64,000 nucleotides of DNA from Paludisphaera rhizosphaerae (GCF_011065895.1 NZ_JAALCR010000003.1:337608-401607), one strand, 5' to 3'; counted from the stretch's first letter, positions 9,009 through 18,201 are shown. Notes: generated from the sequence alone by a model not told the origin. Made by a program: numbers and translations.

Positions 9009-9782
9009 TCAGCGTCGACTTTTGGCCTGCTGGGCGCGGATCTGGTCCCGAATGCGAGCGGCCGCTTCGTAGTCCTCGCGGGCCACGGCCTCATCGAGCT
9101 GCTCTCGCAAAGTCTTTTCCACAGCGTAGTTGCGACGAATTTCCTGCTCGTTCAAGCGGAGTTGTTCGATGAGCGACGGGTTGGGGGATTCGGTCGCATC
9201 GCGTTCCTCCCACCAGGTCCGCTGGTGCAGAGCGATCCTCTCAACGCCGTCGCGGAGGGCGTCGATGGCCTCTTCGGGCCGTCGCCGCTCCAGGGCCATG
9301 GCCGCCTGCGCCTGGGCCTTGTGGAACTGCACAAGCCCGCGGAACTGCTCGTGTGAGGCGATGTAATCCTCGTCGGCCCCGTGCTTTCGGACGAAGTCCA
9401 TGAGGGCCAGGGTGTGGTCGGAATCGCGGATGGCCAGTTCGTAACGGCGGAGCGAGAGCCAGGCCATCCGACGGTGATAGAACTGGACGAACTCGCGGTC
9501 AGCCTCGACGCAATGGTGCTGCGACATCACCCAGTTCGAGCCCGGACTCTCGCTGGTCCCTCGGTTGGCGGCATGGTAGCGGAGGTAGTCCAGATAGGTC
9601 GTCGCCCCATGCGGCCGGGAGCCGTCCGGACGACCGGCGACCTCCAGTTGAAGCACCCCCAGCTCAATCCGGATCTGCAGGACGTTGCGACCGTCCCGGG
9701 CGCGGATCTCACGAGCCAGCACCTCCCCCGGCTCGGGATCGTAGGGCCACCCCTGGATGACGTCGTCCAAATCCTTCCGCAT
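9009..9782 (-). CDS. UVR-motif (UvrB/UvrC-like) domain protein
   Basis: 257 residues, soluble, no signal peptide. The first part (LQIRIELGVLQLEVAGRPDG, then a HAANRG stretch) is mixed alpha/beta; the last 35 residues form a UVR motif (LDEAVAREDYEAAARIRDQI), the helical hairpin that links UvrB and UvrC and also occurs in McsA and Clp-associated proteins. The gene is clearly not UvrB or UvrC. A protein-protein adaptor role is inference only. The ATG at 9782 has a G-rich ribosome site about 8 bp upstream and starts a plausible polar N-terminus; an earlier in-frame ATG at 9824 is less likely. Convergent with pyrK, 12 bp apart. Confidence 0.7.
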   Translation of the reverse strand: MRKDLDDVIQGWPYDPEPGEVLAREIRARDGRNVLQIRIELGVLQLEVAGRPDGSRPHGATTYLDYLRYHAANRGTSESPGSNWVMSQHHCVEADREFVQFYHRRMAWLSLRRYELAIRDSDHTLALMDFVRKHGADEDYIASHEQFRGLVQFHKAQAQAAMALERRRPEEAIDALRDGVERIALHQRTWWEERDATESPNPSLIEQLRLNEQEIRRNYAVEKTLREQLDEAVAREDYEAAARIRDQIRAQQAKSRR

Positions 9783-9992
9783 CCGCCAGCCCCCCGAGCG
9801 CGTCCGTTGCCGCCCCGCTTCCACCGCCTCTTGTCGAATTATAGTCCTCCCCGCATCGCAATCCTACAAATCACGAGCCCCAGCCGCCCAGCCTCCCGAT
9901 TCTCGAACGCGATTTCCAATTTCCGCCCCGCCACCCCCTTGAAAATGGGACGACGACTCGGCATCATGTTCCTATCAATCCCACCTGCCATC

Positions 9993-10065
<73 letters not shown>

Positions 10066-10254
10066 CTTTAACATCATGCGAGCAAATGACTTAGGGAGAG
10101 AGGCCGCCCGAAGGAATTAAGGGGTGGCAGTGAAACTCGCCCAATCTCGCCCTTAAGTGCCTGTCAAGGCAGTATTTCTGCTGACAGCAAAACTCCGGGC
10201 CGTTGAGTCGCCTGTGGTTGCTGATCCTTTGCCGACGGCTACTAGAGCGCCGAC

Positions 10255-11205
10255 CTATCGCATCGCGTACATTGTGCGGGAATTGAACCAGCCGACGATG
10301 TCTTGCGGTGTGATGATGCTTGCGCAAGGCGTCGCCGATCGCGTCGATCACGGCGTCAGTCGAGCGGGCCGCGGCCGACCTCAGCTCGCCCTTCAGCTTC
10401 GAGAACATCTCCTCGATCGGCGAGAAGTCGGGACTCGAGGTGGGCAGCGGGATGACCTCCGCTCCGGCTCGGTGGACGGCCTTCAGCACCGCGGCCGCCT
10501 TATGCGGCGACACGTTGTCCCAGATCACGACGTCGCCGCGATGCAGCCGCGGGGCCAGGACCTTCTCCGCGTAAGTCTCGAATGCGGCGGCGTCGGTCGC
10601 CCCCCGGAACACGAACGGGGCCGTCGCGCCACGGAATCGCAGGTCGCAGATCAGCGTCAGCGTCGTCCACGACCGTGGGGCCGCCGCCTCCACTCGCCCC
10701 CCCTCGGGGGCGCGGCCGTAGGCCCGCGTCATCGACGTGTTCGCCCCGGTCTCATCCACGAAGACGAGGCGCCTCGGGTCGACGCCCGCCGCCGCCTCGA
10801 GGAACGCCGTGCGTCTCTCGCGACCCTCGGGCGTGTCGCGTTGGGCGTCGTGGAGGACCGTCTTCTTGCGGGTGATCCTCAATCTCTTCAACGCCCGCGC
10901 CACGGTCGTGCGACCGCAGTCGACGCCCAGGCGGTCGCGGAGTTCGTCCAGGGTGGCGTCGGGTTGCTCGCGGACCAGCCCCCAGAGCCGCTTGAGGTCG
11001 TCGCCGCCAAGAACAGGGCGACGTCCGCCGGCGTGCGGCCTGGGATCGACCGAGCCGGTCTGGCGATACCGCTTCAGGAGCCGAACGATCGTGGAGACGT
11101 CGACGAGGAACCGCGCGGCGATCTCACGCAAGGAACTAAGGAACTCTCGCCAGCCGCCACTGTCGCCAGGATTCGCTCGCGAAGATCTTGAGAGTAGGGT
11201 CGCAC
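10255..11205 (-). pseudogene. IS630-family transposase, two frameshifts
   Basis: Original start is GTG at 11205, 5 bp after an AGGAGGT site, reading VRPYSQDLRERILATVAAGE. The frame is then broken by an 8-bp tandem duplication (11130-11145). The body restores LREIAARFLVDVSTIVRLL (helix-turn-helix) and the DDE domain: FVDETG, VIWDNVSPHK and SPDFSPIEEMFSKLK. A second shift, one extra A near 10317-10319, separates this from the expected ending SIITPQDIVGWFNS...YAMR followed by TAG at 10255. Removing eight bases plus one gives a 942-nt frame (313 residues), normal for the family. An ATG at 11230 keeps the body open but gives an unrelated N-terminus. Confidence 0.85.
11130..11145. repeat. 8-bp tandem duplication AAGGAACT x2 inside the transposase
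   Basis: AAGGAACT occurs twice back to back. Removing one copy restores an uninterrupted transposase N-terminus in one frame, so this is the inactivating lesion. It could be replication slippage or the footprint left when another transposon with an 8-bp target duplication excised. Confidence 0.85.
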
Positions 11206-11353
11206 GATGCACCTCCTGACTACCCTCCATTGTATTCAGGGCAATCCGATCGGTCGGCGCTCTAAAGCATCGAACGGGCGATGGATTAGAACTTCATGTG
11301 ATTGCCGGGGTAACGAACGAGCCGCCATGCGGCCTATTGAGAGCCTTGCGACA

Positions 11354-12664
11354 ATGAAGACCTCACTGATCGTCGGATCGAGACCGGAATGCGATGTTGT
11401 GGTAACAGTCCCTTCGGTTTCGGGGCGTCATTGCCAGGCGATCCGCGAAGGAGATGTCGTTTACCTGCAGGATCTTGATTCGCGCAACGGAACTTACGTC
11501 AATGGCAACCGGCTCGCGGGGGCCGATAGGGTCGCGATCACGGCCTCGGATATTGTCCATTTGGCGAGCCATCAACTCGACCTTGCCCCGGTGTTCGCCG
11601 ATCTGTCGATGACCGCCGCCTCGACCGAGAGGTATCTGAGTCTTAAAGGGGATTCCGCCGTCGTCGGTCGCGGGATTGACTGCGATATCACCGTGGCTCT
11701 ACCGAACGTCTCCACGAGACACGCTCGGCTCGCCAGGGTCGGCGGCGAAGTCATGGTCGAAGACCTCGGGTCGGCGAATGGGACGTTCATCGATGACGTC
11801 CCGGTTAAGAAGCCAACCGTCATACCGCGCCAAGGCGTCCTAAGTCTGGGATCAAGCCGATTCCGGCTCACACAGGATTCTTGGGGCTCGCTCCCACTAG
11901 TGATCGCGTCTCAGCCGACGTCCGGTGTTCTTGGGACCGTTCCGCCCACGGTCGCTCCATCGCTGTCCGTTAAGGCCGCCGAGACGTCGGCTATCGGCCA
12001 GAGCAAGATGGCGATACTCGCGGCTGGAATCGCCGCCGCTCCGATGCTGGCCGGCCTTGGTGCGAGACTGGCGGACGGTGGAGGGTTCACCGCTCCGTTC
12101 ATCCTTGCATTGGCGGCACCGGCGCTGGGGGCGCTAGACGTGCTCGCTCTCAGCCAAATGGGCGTATCTGGACCGTGGGCCCTAGCGGGGGTTGTCGGGT
12201 CGATCGTCGTTCAGGCCGCGCTGCTCGGGGTCCTGGGGGCTCCCTCCGCGCTTCCTTCGGCTCTAATCATCCTCGCCCTCGCCGGATTCGTAGGAGCCGC
12301 GGCCGCAGCCTTGATCAAGTCTTGCGTGCCTGTAGGGACAGGACCGCAGGCTGCCGCCACGATCGGGCTTGTCGCTGCGATGGCGTCCCTGGGGGGACTC
12401 GTCCCGATGCTCCCCGACCTTCCCGCAATTCTCAGGCCCGCGGCTGCGTTGTCACCGACTCGTTGGGCCTTCGAAGGGCTCGTCCTCGCGGATTCGGCAG
12501 CGAAGCCTGTCGCAGAGCGGATCTTCCCCGCGGCGACTCACCAGATGGGAATGCCCGCGGATTGCGCGGCCTTGACGCTTATGGCGACGGGTCTCGTCGG
12601 TCTCATCGCCGCATTGCGAAACACTAACGGCGTCGGTCCTCAGCCGGCCTTCTCAGCTGCCTGA
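11354..12664 (+). CDS. Double FHA-domain protein with ABC-2-like membrane domain
   Basis: 436 residues. Two FHA domains: the first about residues 1-75 (VGSRPECDVVV, SVSGRH, DSRNGTYVNG), the second about 85-178 (VGRGIDCDITV, NVSTRHARL, SANGTFIDD). Both keep the G-R/S-R, S-x-x-H and N-G residues that bind phosphothreonine. After a linker come about five hydrophobic helices (residues 215-400) and the phrase LSPTRWAFEGLVLAD, which resembles the end of ABC-2 transporter membrane domains. Mycobacterial Rv1747 has FHA-FHA-ATPase-ABC2; here the ATPase is absent. It probably docks phosphorylated partners at the membrane, with the kinase at 14864-17368 as best candidate. Start ATG 11354 (11327 also possible). 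Confidence 0.8.
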   Translation: MKTSLIVGSRPECDVVVTVPSVSGRHCQAIREGDVVYLQDLDSRNGTYVNGNRLAGADRVAITASDIVHLASHQLDLAPVFADLSMTAASTERYLSLKGDSAVVGRGIDCDITVALPNVSTRHARLARVGGEVMVEDLGSANGTFIDDVPVKKPTVIPRQGVLSLGSSRFRLTQDSWGSLPLVIASQPTSGVLGTVPPTVAPSLSVKAAETSAIGQSKMAILAAGIAAAPMLAGLGARLADGGGFTAPFILALAAPALGALDVLALSQMGVSGPWALAGVVGSIVVQAALLGVLGAPSALPSALIILALAGFVGAAAAALIKSCVPVGTGPQAAATIGLVAAMASLGGLVPMLPDLPAILRPAAALSPTRWAFEGLVLADSAAKPVAERIFPAATHQMGMPADCAALTLMATGLVGLIAALRNTNGVGPQPAFSAA

Positions 12665-13797
12665 GCGGGCAATTTGTCCTTGAGCCGCTTGAGTCGTTCC
12701 GCCGCGCTCGGCAGAGCCCGATAATGCAACTCAAATAGCGGGGTGTCAGGCTCGTCCTCCGGCCTGACATCGCCCGAAAGGAATCCGTTCGCACCCGCAT
12801 ATCGGTCGAAGTTCGTCAGAAATGCGAGGCACTCCCGACGTGTGGAATAAAGCCTCTTGAGTTGTTGCAATGCCCAGTCGTCGGCCTCGAACTCCAGCGT
12901 CTCGCCATAGCTGCGAGGGAAAATGAACATCAGGAAAAGCTCGCCCGTCCCGTAGGGCAGGTCCTTCAAGGCAGGCGTTCGCAGGCATCGAATCGCGTCG
13001 CCTCGATCGACATGATGGATCTCATGCGCCAGCGCAAACTGCAGGACGTAATCCTGGTCCTCGCTGGCCCAGTTCATCAGGCCTCGCGTAACGTACACGT
13101 AGCCGCCTGGATGGGAGAAGGCGTTGACCGCGTCCGAATCAAGGATGTTAAAGCGGTATCGAACATCCTTTCTCTCGCAGTTCTTCAGGATGGGCTCCGC
13201 GGCTTCCATCAATCTGCGTTCCATGTCCTCGTTTTGGAATCGACGAGTCAACTGAGATTGCATCACCATGCGGTTGAGTTCTCTTCCCAACTCCAATTCC
13301 TGGTCGGCGGTTAATTGATCCAAATCCCACTTACGCTTGGCTTCGCGCGAGGCGAAATATGGGTTGATCGACTCCAAACCGATTGGTGCCTTCGCATCCA
13401 AGGTTGAGTCGCCGGCTTTGGGTGCAGCGTCGGGGGGGGCGGGTGCAGGCGAGGCGTCGACGGCTTTGGTCTCGGCAGGAGGCTGCGTTTCCGGAGTAGC
13501 GACGACGGGGGCCTCTGCAAGGGGCTGGGTCGTCGCAACCGATTTCGTCGCCAGGTCCGGGACCGGGACTGGCTCGCTCGCAGGGGCGACACGGATCGGC
13601 GGCGGGGCGGGCTCGAGAGAATTGGAACGATCGGGCTGATCGGCAGGAAGGGCGGCGGAACCCTCTCGCTGCGGCTCCGGCTGGGCCGCCGCCTCCTTCA
13701 AGCCAATCCTATGCACCTGCCCGAGTGTCCCAACGAACCAGCAAGAAACTATCACGTAGACAAGAGCTCCAGCGGCGATTCCGGCTTTCCTGGCCAC
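12640..13797 (-). CDS. Membrane-anchored M48-family metallopeptidase
   Basis: 385 residues, GTG start with GGAG 9 bp upstream. An N-terminal anchor (GIAAGALVYVIVSCWFVGTL) precedes about 100 residues rich in Pro/Ala, then a peptidase domain. The zinc motif HEIHH lies in FALAHEIHHVDRGDAI, the third ligand is probably in YGETLEFEADDWAL, and NAFSHPGGYVYVTRGLM is the substrate-edge strand typical of M48 (HtpX/BepA/Ste24-like). It should act on the outer side of the membrane. It is the last gene of the kinase operon and its end overlaps the FHA gene convergently by 25 bp. Confidence 0.85.
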   Translation of the reverse strand: MARKAGIAAGALVYVIVSCWFVGTLGQVHRIGLKEAAAQPEPQREGSAALPADQPDRSNSLEPAPPPIRVAPASEPVPVPDLATKSVATTQPLAEAPVVATPETQPPAETKAVDASPAPAPPDAAPKAGDSTLDAKAPIGLESINPYFASREAKRKWDLDQLTADQELELGRELNRMVMQSQLTRRFQNEDMERRLMEAAEPILKNCERKDVRYRFNILDSDAVNAFSHPGGYVYVTRGLMNWASEDQDYVLQFALAHEIHHVDRGDAIRCLRTPALKDLPYGTGELFLMFIFPRSYGETLEFEADDWALQQLKRLYSTRRECLAFLTNFDRYAGANGFLSGDVRPEDEPDTPLFELHYRALPSAAERLKRLKDKLPAQAAEKAG

Positions 13798-13817
13798 AGG
13801 GATGCTCCGGGAATAGA

Positions 13818-14816
13818 TCAGGGGTGGACCGGGGCGGGCTGGCCTTCGGCTTCGGGATTCTTGACCATTTCATAATGGGTGCGAAGCCTGGAGTAAATCT
13901 CCGGGAAAATCGCCTTCTCTTCGGGGGTGACCGCGGCACCGAACTGAAGGTTGTGGTTCCGCATGTATTGCCGCAGATCGTTGACCGTCGTGCCGGAGTA
14001 ATGGTCGAGATCGTGCAGGGCGAGTTGGAGTCTGTGGGTCTTGAGCATCTCGACCGTACTCTCCAACTCGCGGATGCGCTGAGCGCCCTCGATGTTGCGC
14101 CGATCGTTGGGGCGATCGCGAAACGCTCGTTCGAGGTCGGTCCCCATGTTCTTGACGGCCGCGGAAAGCCTGTCGATGGCCGCGATACTCGTCGCGCCCT
14201 CAACCTCCTGCTCCAGGACATTCGCCAGCGCGTCCTCGTAGTCCTTCCGGACGCCGTCGAAGCGGGGGTCCTGGAACGCCAGGGGCCATTTGCCTCGCTG
14301 GCGGAGGACCAGGCGCCTCATCGAGAAGCTCTGAGCCCCTAGCCCCGCCACCTTGAACGGGAGCCTGCGAACCTCGTCGACGGTCAGGCCGATCGCCGGG
14401 GTGCTGTGAACGGACTCCGAGTTCACACCGGAGTTCATCTTCTCAAGGATCTCGTTGAGCGCATCCCCCGTGTCCACGTCGCGTGCCTCCGGCGAGTTGA
14501 GGATGCGGTCGTGGATCTTGCGGTAGTTCTCCAACCGCTGCATCTGCAGTTGGTGGCGGTGGATGGCGTTAAGGTAATTCTGCATGGCCAAGGACGCGGC
14601 GACGTACTCATTGAAACGAATCCAGGTGTTGAGGTGGATGGACTCCGCCTGCGCAGAAGACTTCGCCCCGAGCCCGCGTGCCAGTTCGGCGAAACCCAAG
14701 CCGCGCAGATAGTCACCCTCGGGGGTAGAACCCGGTTCAAGGACGAGGACCTGGGCACGTCCTGACGTGGCGGCGCTCAGAAGTATGAGGACGGCCAGGC
14801 TCAAAGGCTTCCACAT
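13818..14816 (-). CDS. Secreted helical protein of unknown function
   Basis: 332 residues with a signal peptide (MWKPLSLAVLILLSAATSGR). The mature part is mostly alpha-helical and charged, with long heptad-like stretches (about residues 75-115, then RRNIEGAQRIRELESTVEML). I recognise no family. The ATG at 14816 was chosen because GGGAGG lies about 9 bp upstream and the signal peptide begins there; the frame remains open to 15068 inside the kinase gene. It is the middle gene of the kinase-protein-peptidase operon (47 bp after the kinase, 20 bp before the peptidase), so it may be an extracytoplasmic partner of the kinase sensor domain or a peptidase substrate. Confidence 0.7.
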   Translation of the reverse strand: MWKPLSLAVLILLSAATSGRAQVLVLEPGSTPEGDYLRGLGFAELARGLGAKSSAQAESIHLNTWIRFNEYVAASLAMQNYLNAIHRHQLQMQRLENYRKIHDRILNSPEARDVDTGDALNEILEKMNSGVNSESVHSTPAIGLTVDEVRRLPFKVAGLGAQSFSMRRLVLRQRGKWPLAFQDPRFDGVRKDYEDALANVLEQEVEGATSIAAIDRLSAAVKNMGTDLERAFRDRPNDRRNIEGAQRIRELESTVEMLKTHRLQLALHDLDHYSGTTVNDLRQYMRNHNLQFGAAVTPEEKAIFPEIYSRLRTHYEMVKNPEAEGQPAPVHP

Positions 14817-14863
14817 CAATCGGACCTCCCGCTGTTGAATTCGGGGCGTGACTTCGTTGTGGA

Positions 14864-17368
14864 TCATCGGCCCCTCTGCAAGGCCCGGATTCGGGCGTCG
14901 TATTCGGCCTGGTTCTGCCTCACGATCCGAGCGGACGCCGCGGCGACTTGACTGAAGAATCTGTCGAACGCCGCCGCGCGTCGGTCGGCGGCGGCGTATG
15001 ATCGGGCCTTCTTCACCTTGCTCCGAATCGTGGAGACGAACTTCTCGCCGCCAAGCCGTTCGACCCATTTCGCTCCATCGACGTAACCGCTGTAGCCATT
15101 GTCGCCTGACGCCTCGATAGCAACGAAATTTCGGTCGAGTTCGCCAGCGGCGAGTCGGACCTTGTCGTATCCCAAGAGAACTTCCATGGCGACGATCGTC
15201 AGGATGGCGTCGCCGCCAGTCTTCGGTGCGTGGACGTGAATCCGAACGACGGTCGGAACCTCGGGCTTGCCATCACCGCGGAGTTTTAATTCCGCGATCT
15301 CCTGCTCGTAGATCGACGCCATCATTTGATCGACCAGGAGTTTAACCTCGGACTTGCCGCCATTTCGATGATAGTCGAAGTACCCCCGGCCCAGGCTGAC
15401 GTTGTAGCCTTCCTTGGTGTCGATCCTGACTCCGATCCCGCCGGGGTACTTCGTCGATCTTTCGAAGGGAACGCGGCCGATCAGCAGGATGTCGGCGATC
15501 TCTATTTCACGACCGTCGAAATCACTCATCTCATCTTGGAGGCGGCTCAGGCTCACGGGATTCTTGATCTCGTTCCCCGGGTCGGGCGAACCGGCGGTAG
15601 CCAACGGCGACGATGACGCCGCGTCGATCGCGGGCGTCGGAGTGGTTGTCGCGGTCGCGGCAGGTTTCGTGGCTTCGATGAAGGAGGGCTCCGAGACCGA
15701 CGTCGAGAGGTTCGATGTTGGAGGAGGCGTCCGGAACGGGAGGGGTGCGTTTTCTTGGCTCGCGTCGACGATTCGAGACTCGTCGTTGAGCTTCGGTCTC
15801 GGGGCCGGCTGCGCGACCGCTGCCGGTTCGCGTGGTGGAGCGTCTGTCTTCGCCAGCATCGGTCCGACTGTCCTCGCAAGAGTCGACGCGATCGCGTTTG
15901 GCGGCGTTTTGGTCGCCTTCCGAGCCACCGGCGGCGTTGCTGTCCGACCCAGGTAAAGTCCCGCCGGCACGACGACCACCATCAAACACGCAGCGGCCGC
16001 TCCAATAAGCCTCAGCCTTCCGTGCCCAGACGCTTCTGACGAGTCTTCCGGTTCCTCGGGCTGCTCTCCCGAGGTGGGTGGTTCAAGGATGGTCGGGGAG
16101 CCGAGTGGATTCCGCGAGACGAACGGCGCAGCTTCGAGAACGGTCATTCCTTCCCGCGGCGGACTAAACGCGTCGGCTGACTGTTCGAGAATGGTCCTCC
16201 CACCAGGCGGGGGGCTAGGCCGTTCGACCAGAGTCATCCCGCCCAGAGAAGACTGCGATCCGAAGGGGGGGGCTTCGATGATCGTCGCTCCGCCTGTGGG
16301 CGATTGATGCGTCACGGCCCTCTCGCCCGACTTGGCCGCGACTTCCTTCATGATTGGAGCGAGAGCCGCGGCCACCTCGGCGGGGGTCTGGAAGCGGTCG
16401 GCCGGACTCTTGGCCATCATCCTCGCGACCAGGGCTGCCAACGCCGGGGGGACGTCGGGACGCATCTCATTGAGCGGTTTCGCCTGCACTGAATGGTGTG
16501 CGCTGAGGATCTCGTGAAGGCTGCCGGAGAAGGGGGGACGTCCGGCCAGAAGGCAGTAGAAGGTGCAGCCCAGGCTATAGACGTCGGCTCGAATGTCGGT
16601 TTTCAGGGCGTCCTTCGTCTGCTCCGGGGCGACGTACTCAGGCGTACCCATCATCCCGCACTGCTGCGTCGGTCCGCTATCGATGTCGGCCTCGCTAGAA
16701 ACCTTCGCCAGGCCGAAGTCGAGAATCTTGATTGTCGGGCGTCGCCCCTCGCGAGCGACCATTAAATTGCTGGGCTTGACGTCGCGATGGACCATTCCGC
16801 GCTCATACGCGTGCTGAAGACCGTGGGCGGCCTGCCGGATGAAATTGCAGGCGATCGGTACGTCCAGCCGCCCCTTGGCTTCTACGAGCCTGGAGAGGTC
16901 GCATCCCTCGACGTACTCCATGGCGAAGATGATGCTCTCGCCAAGGCGAGAGGCGCTGAAGGCGGTCACGATGTTCGGATGATGGAGTTGGGCGGCGGCC
17001 CGAATTTCCTGAAGGAATCGGTCCATCACCGTTTTCTGCTTCACGAGGTGAGCGCCAACCACCTTGAGGACCTCTTTGCGTCCCATGAAGATGTTCTCGG
17101 CCAAATAGACCACCCCCATGCCGCCTCGCCCCAACTCTCGGATGATCTTGTAGTCCGGATGCAGCGCCAGATCGGGAGGGATCGGAGTGCCGCTTTGAGC
17201 CCGCGGGGCCACGACGCCAGGGGAGGTGGAGAGAGGAGTGCAGCGACATCGGCACTCCTGGCAATCGGCCAAGTGTGCGGTGATCGCTCCGAGGAGAATC
17301 GAGTCCAACGACCCGCGACTGTAGCTCGCAAGGGTCTCGGCGCTCGGATGCTCGACTTTGTTAGGCAT
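14864..17368 (-). CDS. Receptor-type Ser/Thr protein kinase (PknB-like) with threonine-motif repeats
   Basis: 834 residues. N-terminal cysteine/histidine cluster (HLADCQECRCRC, about 32-43, anti-sigma zinc-finger-like), then a full Hanks kinase domain (about 73-340): GRGGMGVVY, Lys102, HRDVKPSNL with D196, DFG 217-219, and GTPEYVAPEQ. A linker (355-435) holds five T-hydrophobic-hydrophobic-E motifs at T362, T379, T392, T409 and T426. One membrane helix (about 452-473) leads to an extracytoplasmic domain with no recognised fold. It phosphorylates Ser/Thr, probably itself and FHA-binding partners. ATG 17368 starts the zinc-finger segment; 17410 is an alternative. First gene of a three-gene operon. 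Confidence 0.9.
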   Translation of the reverse strand: MPNKVEHPSAETLASYSRGSLDSILLGAITAHLADCQECRCRCTPLSTSPGVVAPRAQSGTPIPPDLALHPDYKIIRELGRGGMGVVYLAENIFMGRKEVLKVVGAHLVKQKTVMDRFLQEIRAAAQLHHPNIVTAFSASRLGESIIFAMEYVEGCDLSRLVEAKGRLDVPIACNFIRQAAHGLQHAYERGMVHRDVKPSNLMVAREGRRPTIKILDFGLAKVSSEADIDSGPTQQCGMMGTPEYVAPEQTKDALKTDIRADVYSLGCTFYCLLAGRPPFSGSLHEILSAHHSVQAKPLNEMRPDVPPALAALVARMMAKSPADRFQTPAEVAAALAPIMKEVAAKSGERAVTHQSPTGGATIIEAPPFGSQSSLGGMTLVERPSPPPGGRTILEQSADAFSPPREGMTVLEAAPFVSRNPLGSPTILEPPTSGEQPEEPEDSSEASGHGRLRLIGAAAACLMVVVVPAGLYLGRTATPPVARKATKTPPNAIASTLARTVGPMLAKTDAPPREPAAVAQPAPRPKLNDESRIVDASQENAPLPFRTPPPTSNLSTSVSEPSFIEATKPAATATTTPTPAIDAASSSPLATAGSPDPGNEIKNPVSLSRLQDEMSDFDGREIEIADILLIGRVPFERSTKYPGGIGVRIDTKEGYNVSLGRGYFDYHRNGGKSEVKLLVDQMMASIYEQEIAELKLRGDGKPEVPTVVRIHVHAPKTGGDAILTIVAMEVLLGYDKVRLAAGELDRNFVAIEASGDNGYSGYVDGAKWVERLGGEKFVSTIRSKVKKARSYAAADRRAAAFDRFFSQVAAASARIVRQNQAEYDARIRALQRGR

Positions 17369-18012
17369 GATGCACTCTCGACTTCGGCTCCGGGGTATGC
17401 GGTTACTCATCTAGATGTTGATCTGGGACTACTGCATGCCAATCTGAAACCCTAATTGGGAGCCACCAAGGAAGTCGTGGGAACGGATTTAGAGCTGTTG
17501 AGTGTGCGCCCGTGATCGGCGTAATAGGTATGAACGAGGAGATCGGCTATAGGTGTCGGACTCATCGGAGCCCGGCCCGAACTTCCTGTGCTACGTGGGT
17601 GCGGCATGGCCCTGTCCATTGATCTCGATCGGCATTCCATCGAGAACGAGCTCAAGACGTGGAGGTCGCCCCGATCGCGACATATTCTGCCCTCTCGGTT
17701 CCGACGGCAGACCTTCGACAGGCGAACCTGGCGCAAGAGAGTCCACTGCCGTTCGGAAACTACAAATCGAAATTCTCTTCTTGTTACGAATCATGGCCAG
17801 GTGAGTGTTGGGCCTCGAGAGGGATTCTATACACGCTTGCACGCATCAAATCATGCTTTAATGCGTGCTGTTCGGAGGGGCGAGGGTTAAGGATAGAGAA
17901 TCCGATAGTGGCCGCAGACTTTCGAGTGATGATCGCCGCCTGGGCTCCTCAGGCGGTCGGCCGAGAAACTCGCAAGGTGTAGGTCGAGCTAAGCGCTCCG
18001 ATCCTGTACCAC
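17369..18012. other. Gene-free stretch at the right end of the island
   Basis: About 640 bp upstream of the kinase operon. Open frames on both strands are short and overlap, base composition is less GC-rich than in neighbouring genes, and I see no protein family. It must contain the kinase operon promoter (leftward). Probably decayed mobile DNA. Confidence 0.4.
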
Positions 18013-18200
18013 TCAATCGAGCGTGCCGCGAACAATCGCCAGGATGCCGGCGCGTACGGCCTTCGGGAGATCCGGCCAGACTTCGACGACCGAGAGTAGG
18101 TCGTGATCTATCGGACGAGTGTCGTCGGGCAATAGATGGGCAAGATTCGAGGAGGCGAGACGCAAGCGCCTTACAGATAGGCTATTACGGCAATCCGTCT
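18013..18200 (-). pseudogene. Short coding remnant next to the right tRNA repeat
   Basis: On the minus strand a frame ends at TGA 18013-18015 with VVEVWPDLPKAVRAGILAIV close to its end. This acidic-W-P-x-L-P...R-x-G-I-L-A-I-V pattern is one I remember from the ends of short planctomycete ORFs beside phage-type integrases; that is memory, not a search. The frame runs on through the tRNA fragment (antisense) without a convincing start. It may be the residue of the island's recombination module or simply non-coding. Confidence 0.3.
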
Positions 18201-18201
18201 T

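Larger units (their letters stand above)
10243..11264 (-). mobile_element. IS630-family insertion sequence with intact ends
   Basis: Bounded by a perfect 13-bp inverted repeat: TAGAGCGCCGACC at 10243-10255 and GGTCGGCGCTCTA at 11252-11264. The outermost TA at both ends fits the TA target duplication of the IS630/Tc1 superfamily, so the element proper is 10245-11262 (about 1.02 kb). Weaker similarity (ATCG-AT-GC) continues inward at both ends. It contains one transposase gene, broken by two frameshifts. Its right end lies about 90 bp before the FHA gene and could have altered that gene's promoter. Confidence 0.8.

Noticed and set aside
9939..9970. Promoter of the tRNA-Lys gene (TTGAAA ... CATGTT)
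   Set aside because: The -35-like box is good but the spacer would be 20 bp and the -10 box is weak; not convincing enough to annotate.
10091..11230. Intact 379-residue transposase
   Set aside because: The open frame exists, but its first 30 and last 60 residues are in the wrong frame relative to the real IS630 protein; two frameshifts explain both ends.
17553..17982. Small genes upstream of the kinase operon
   Set aside because: Several overlapping frames of similar length on both strands, none with a ribosome site or domain.
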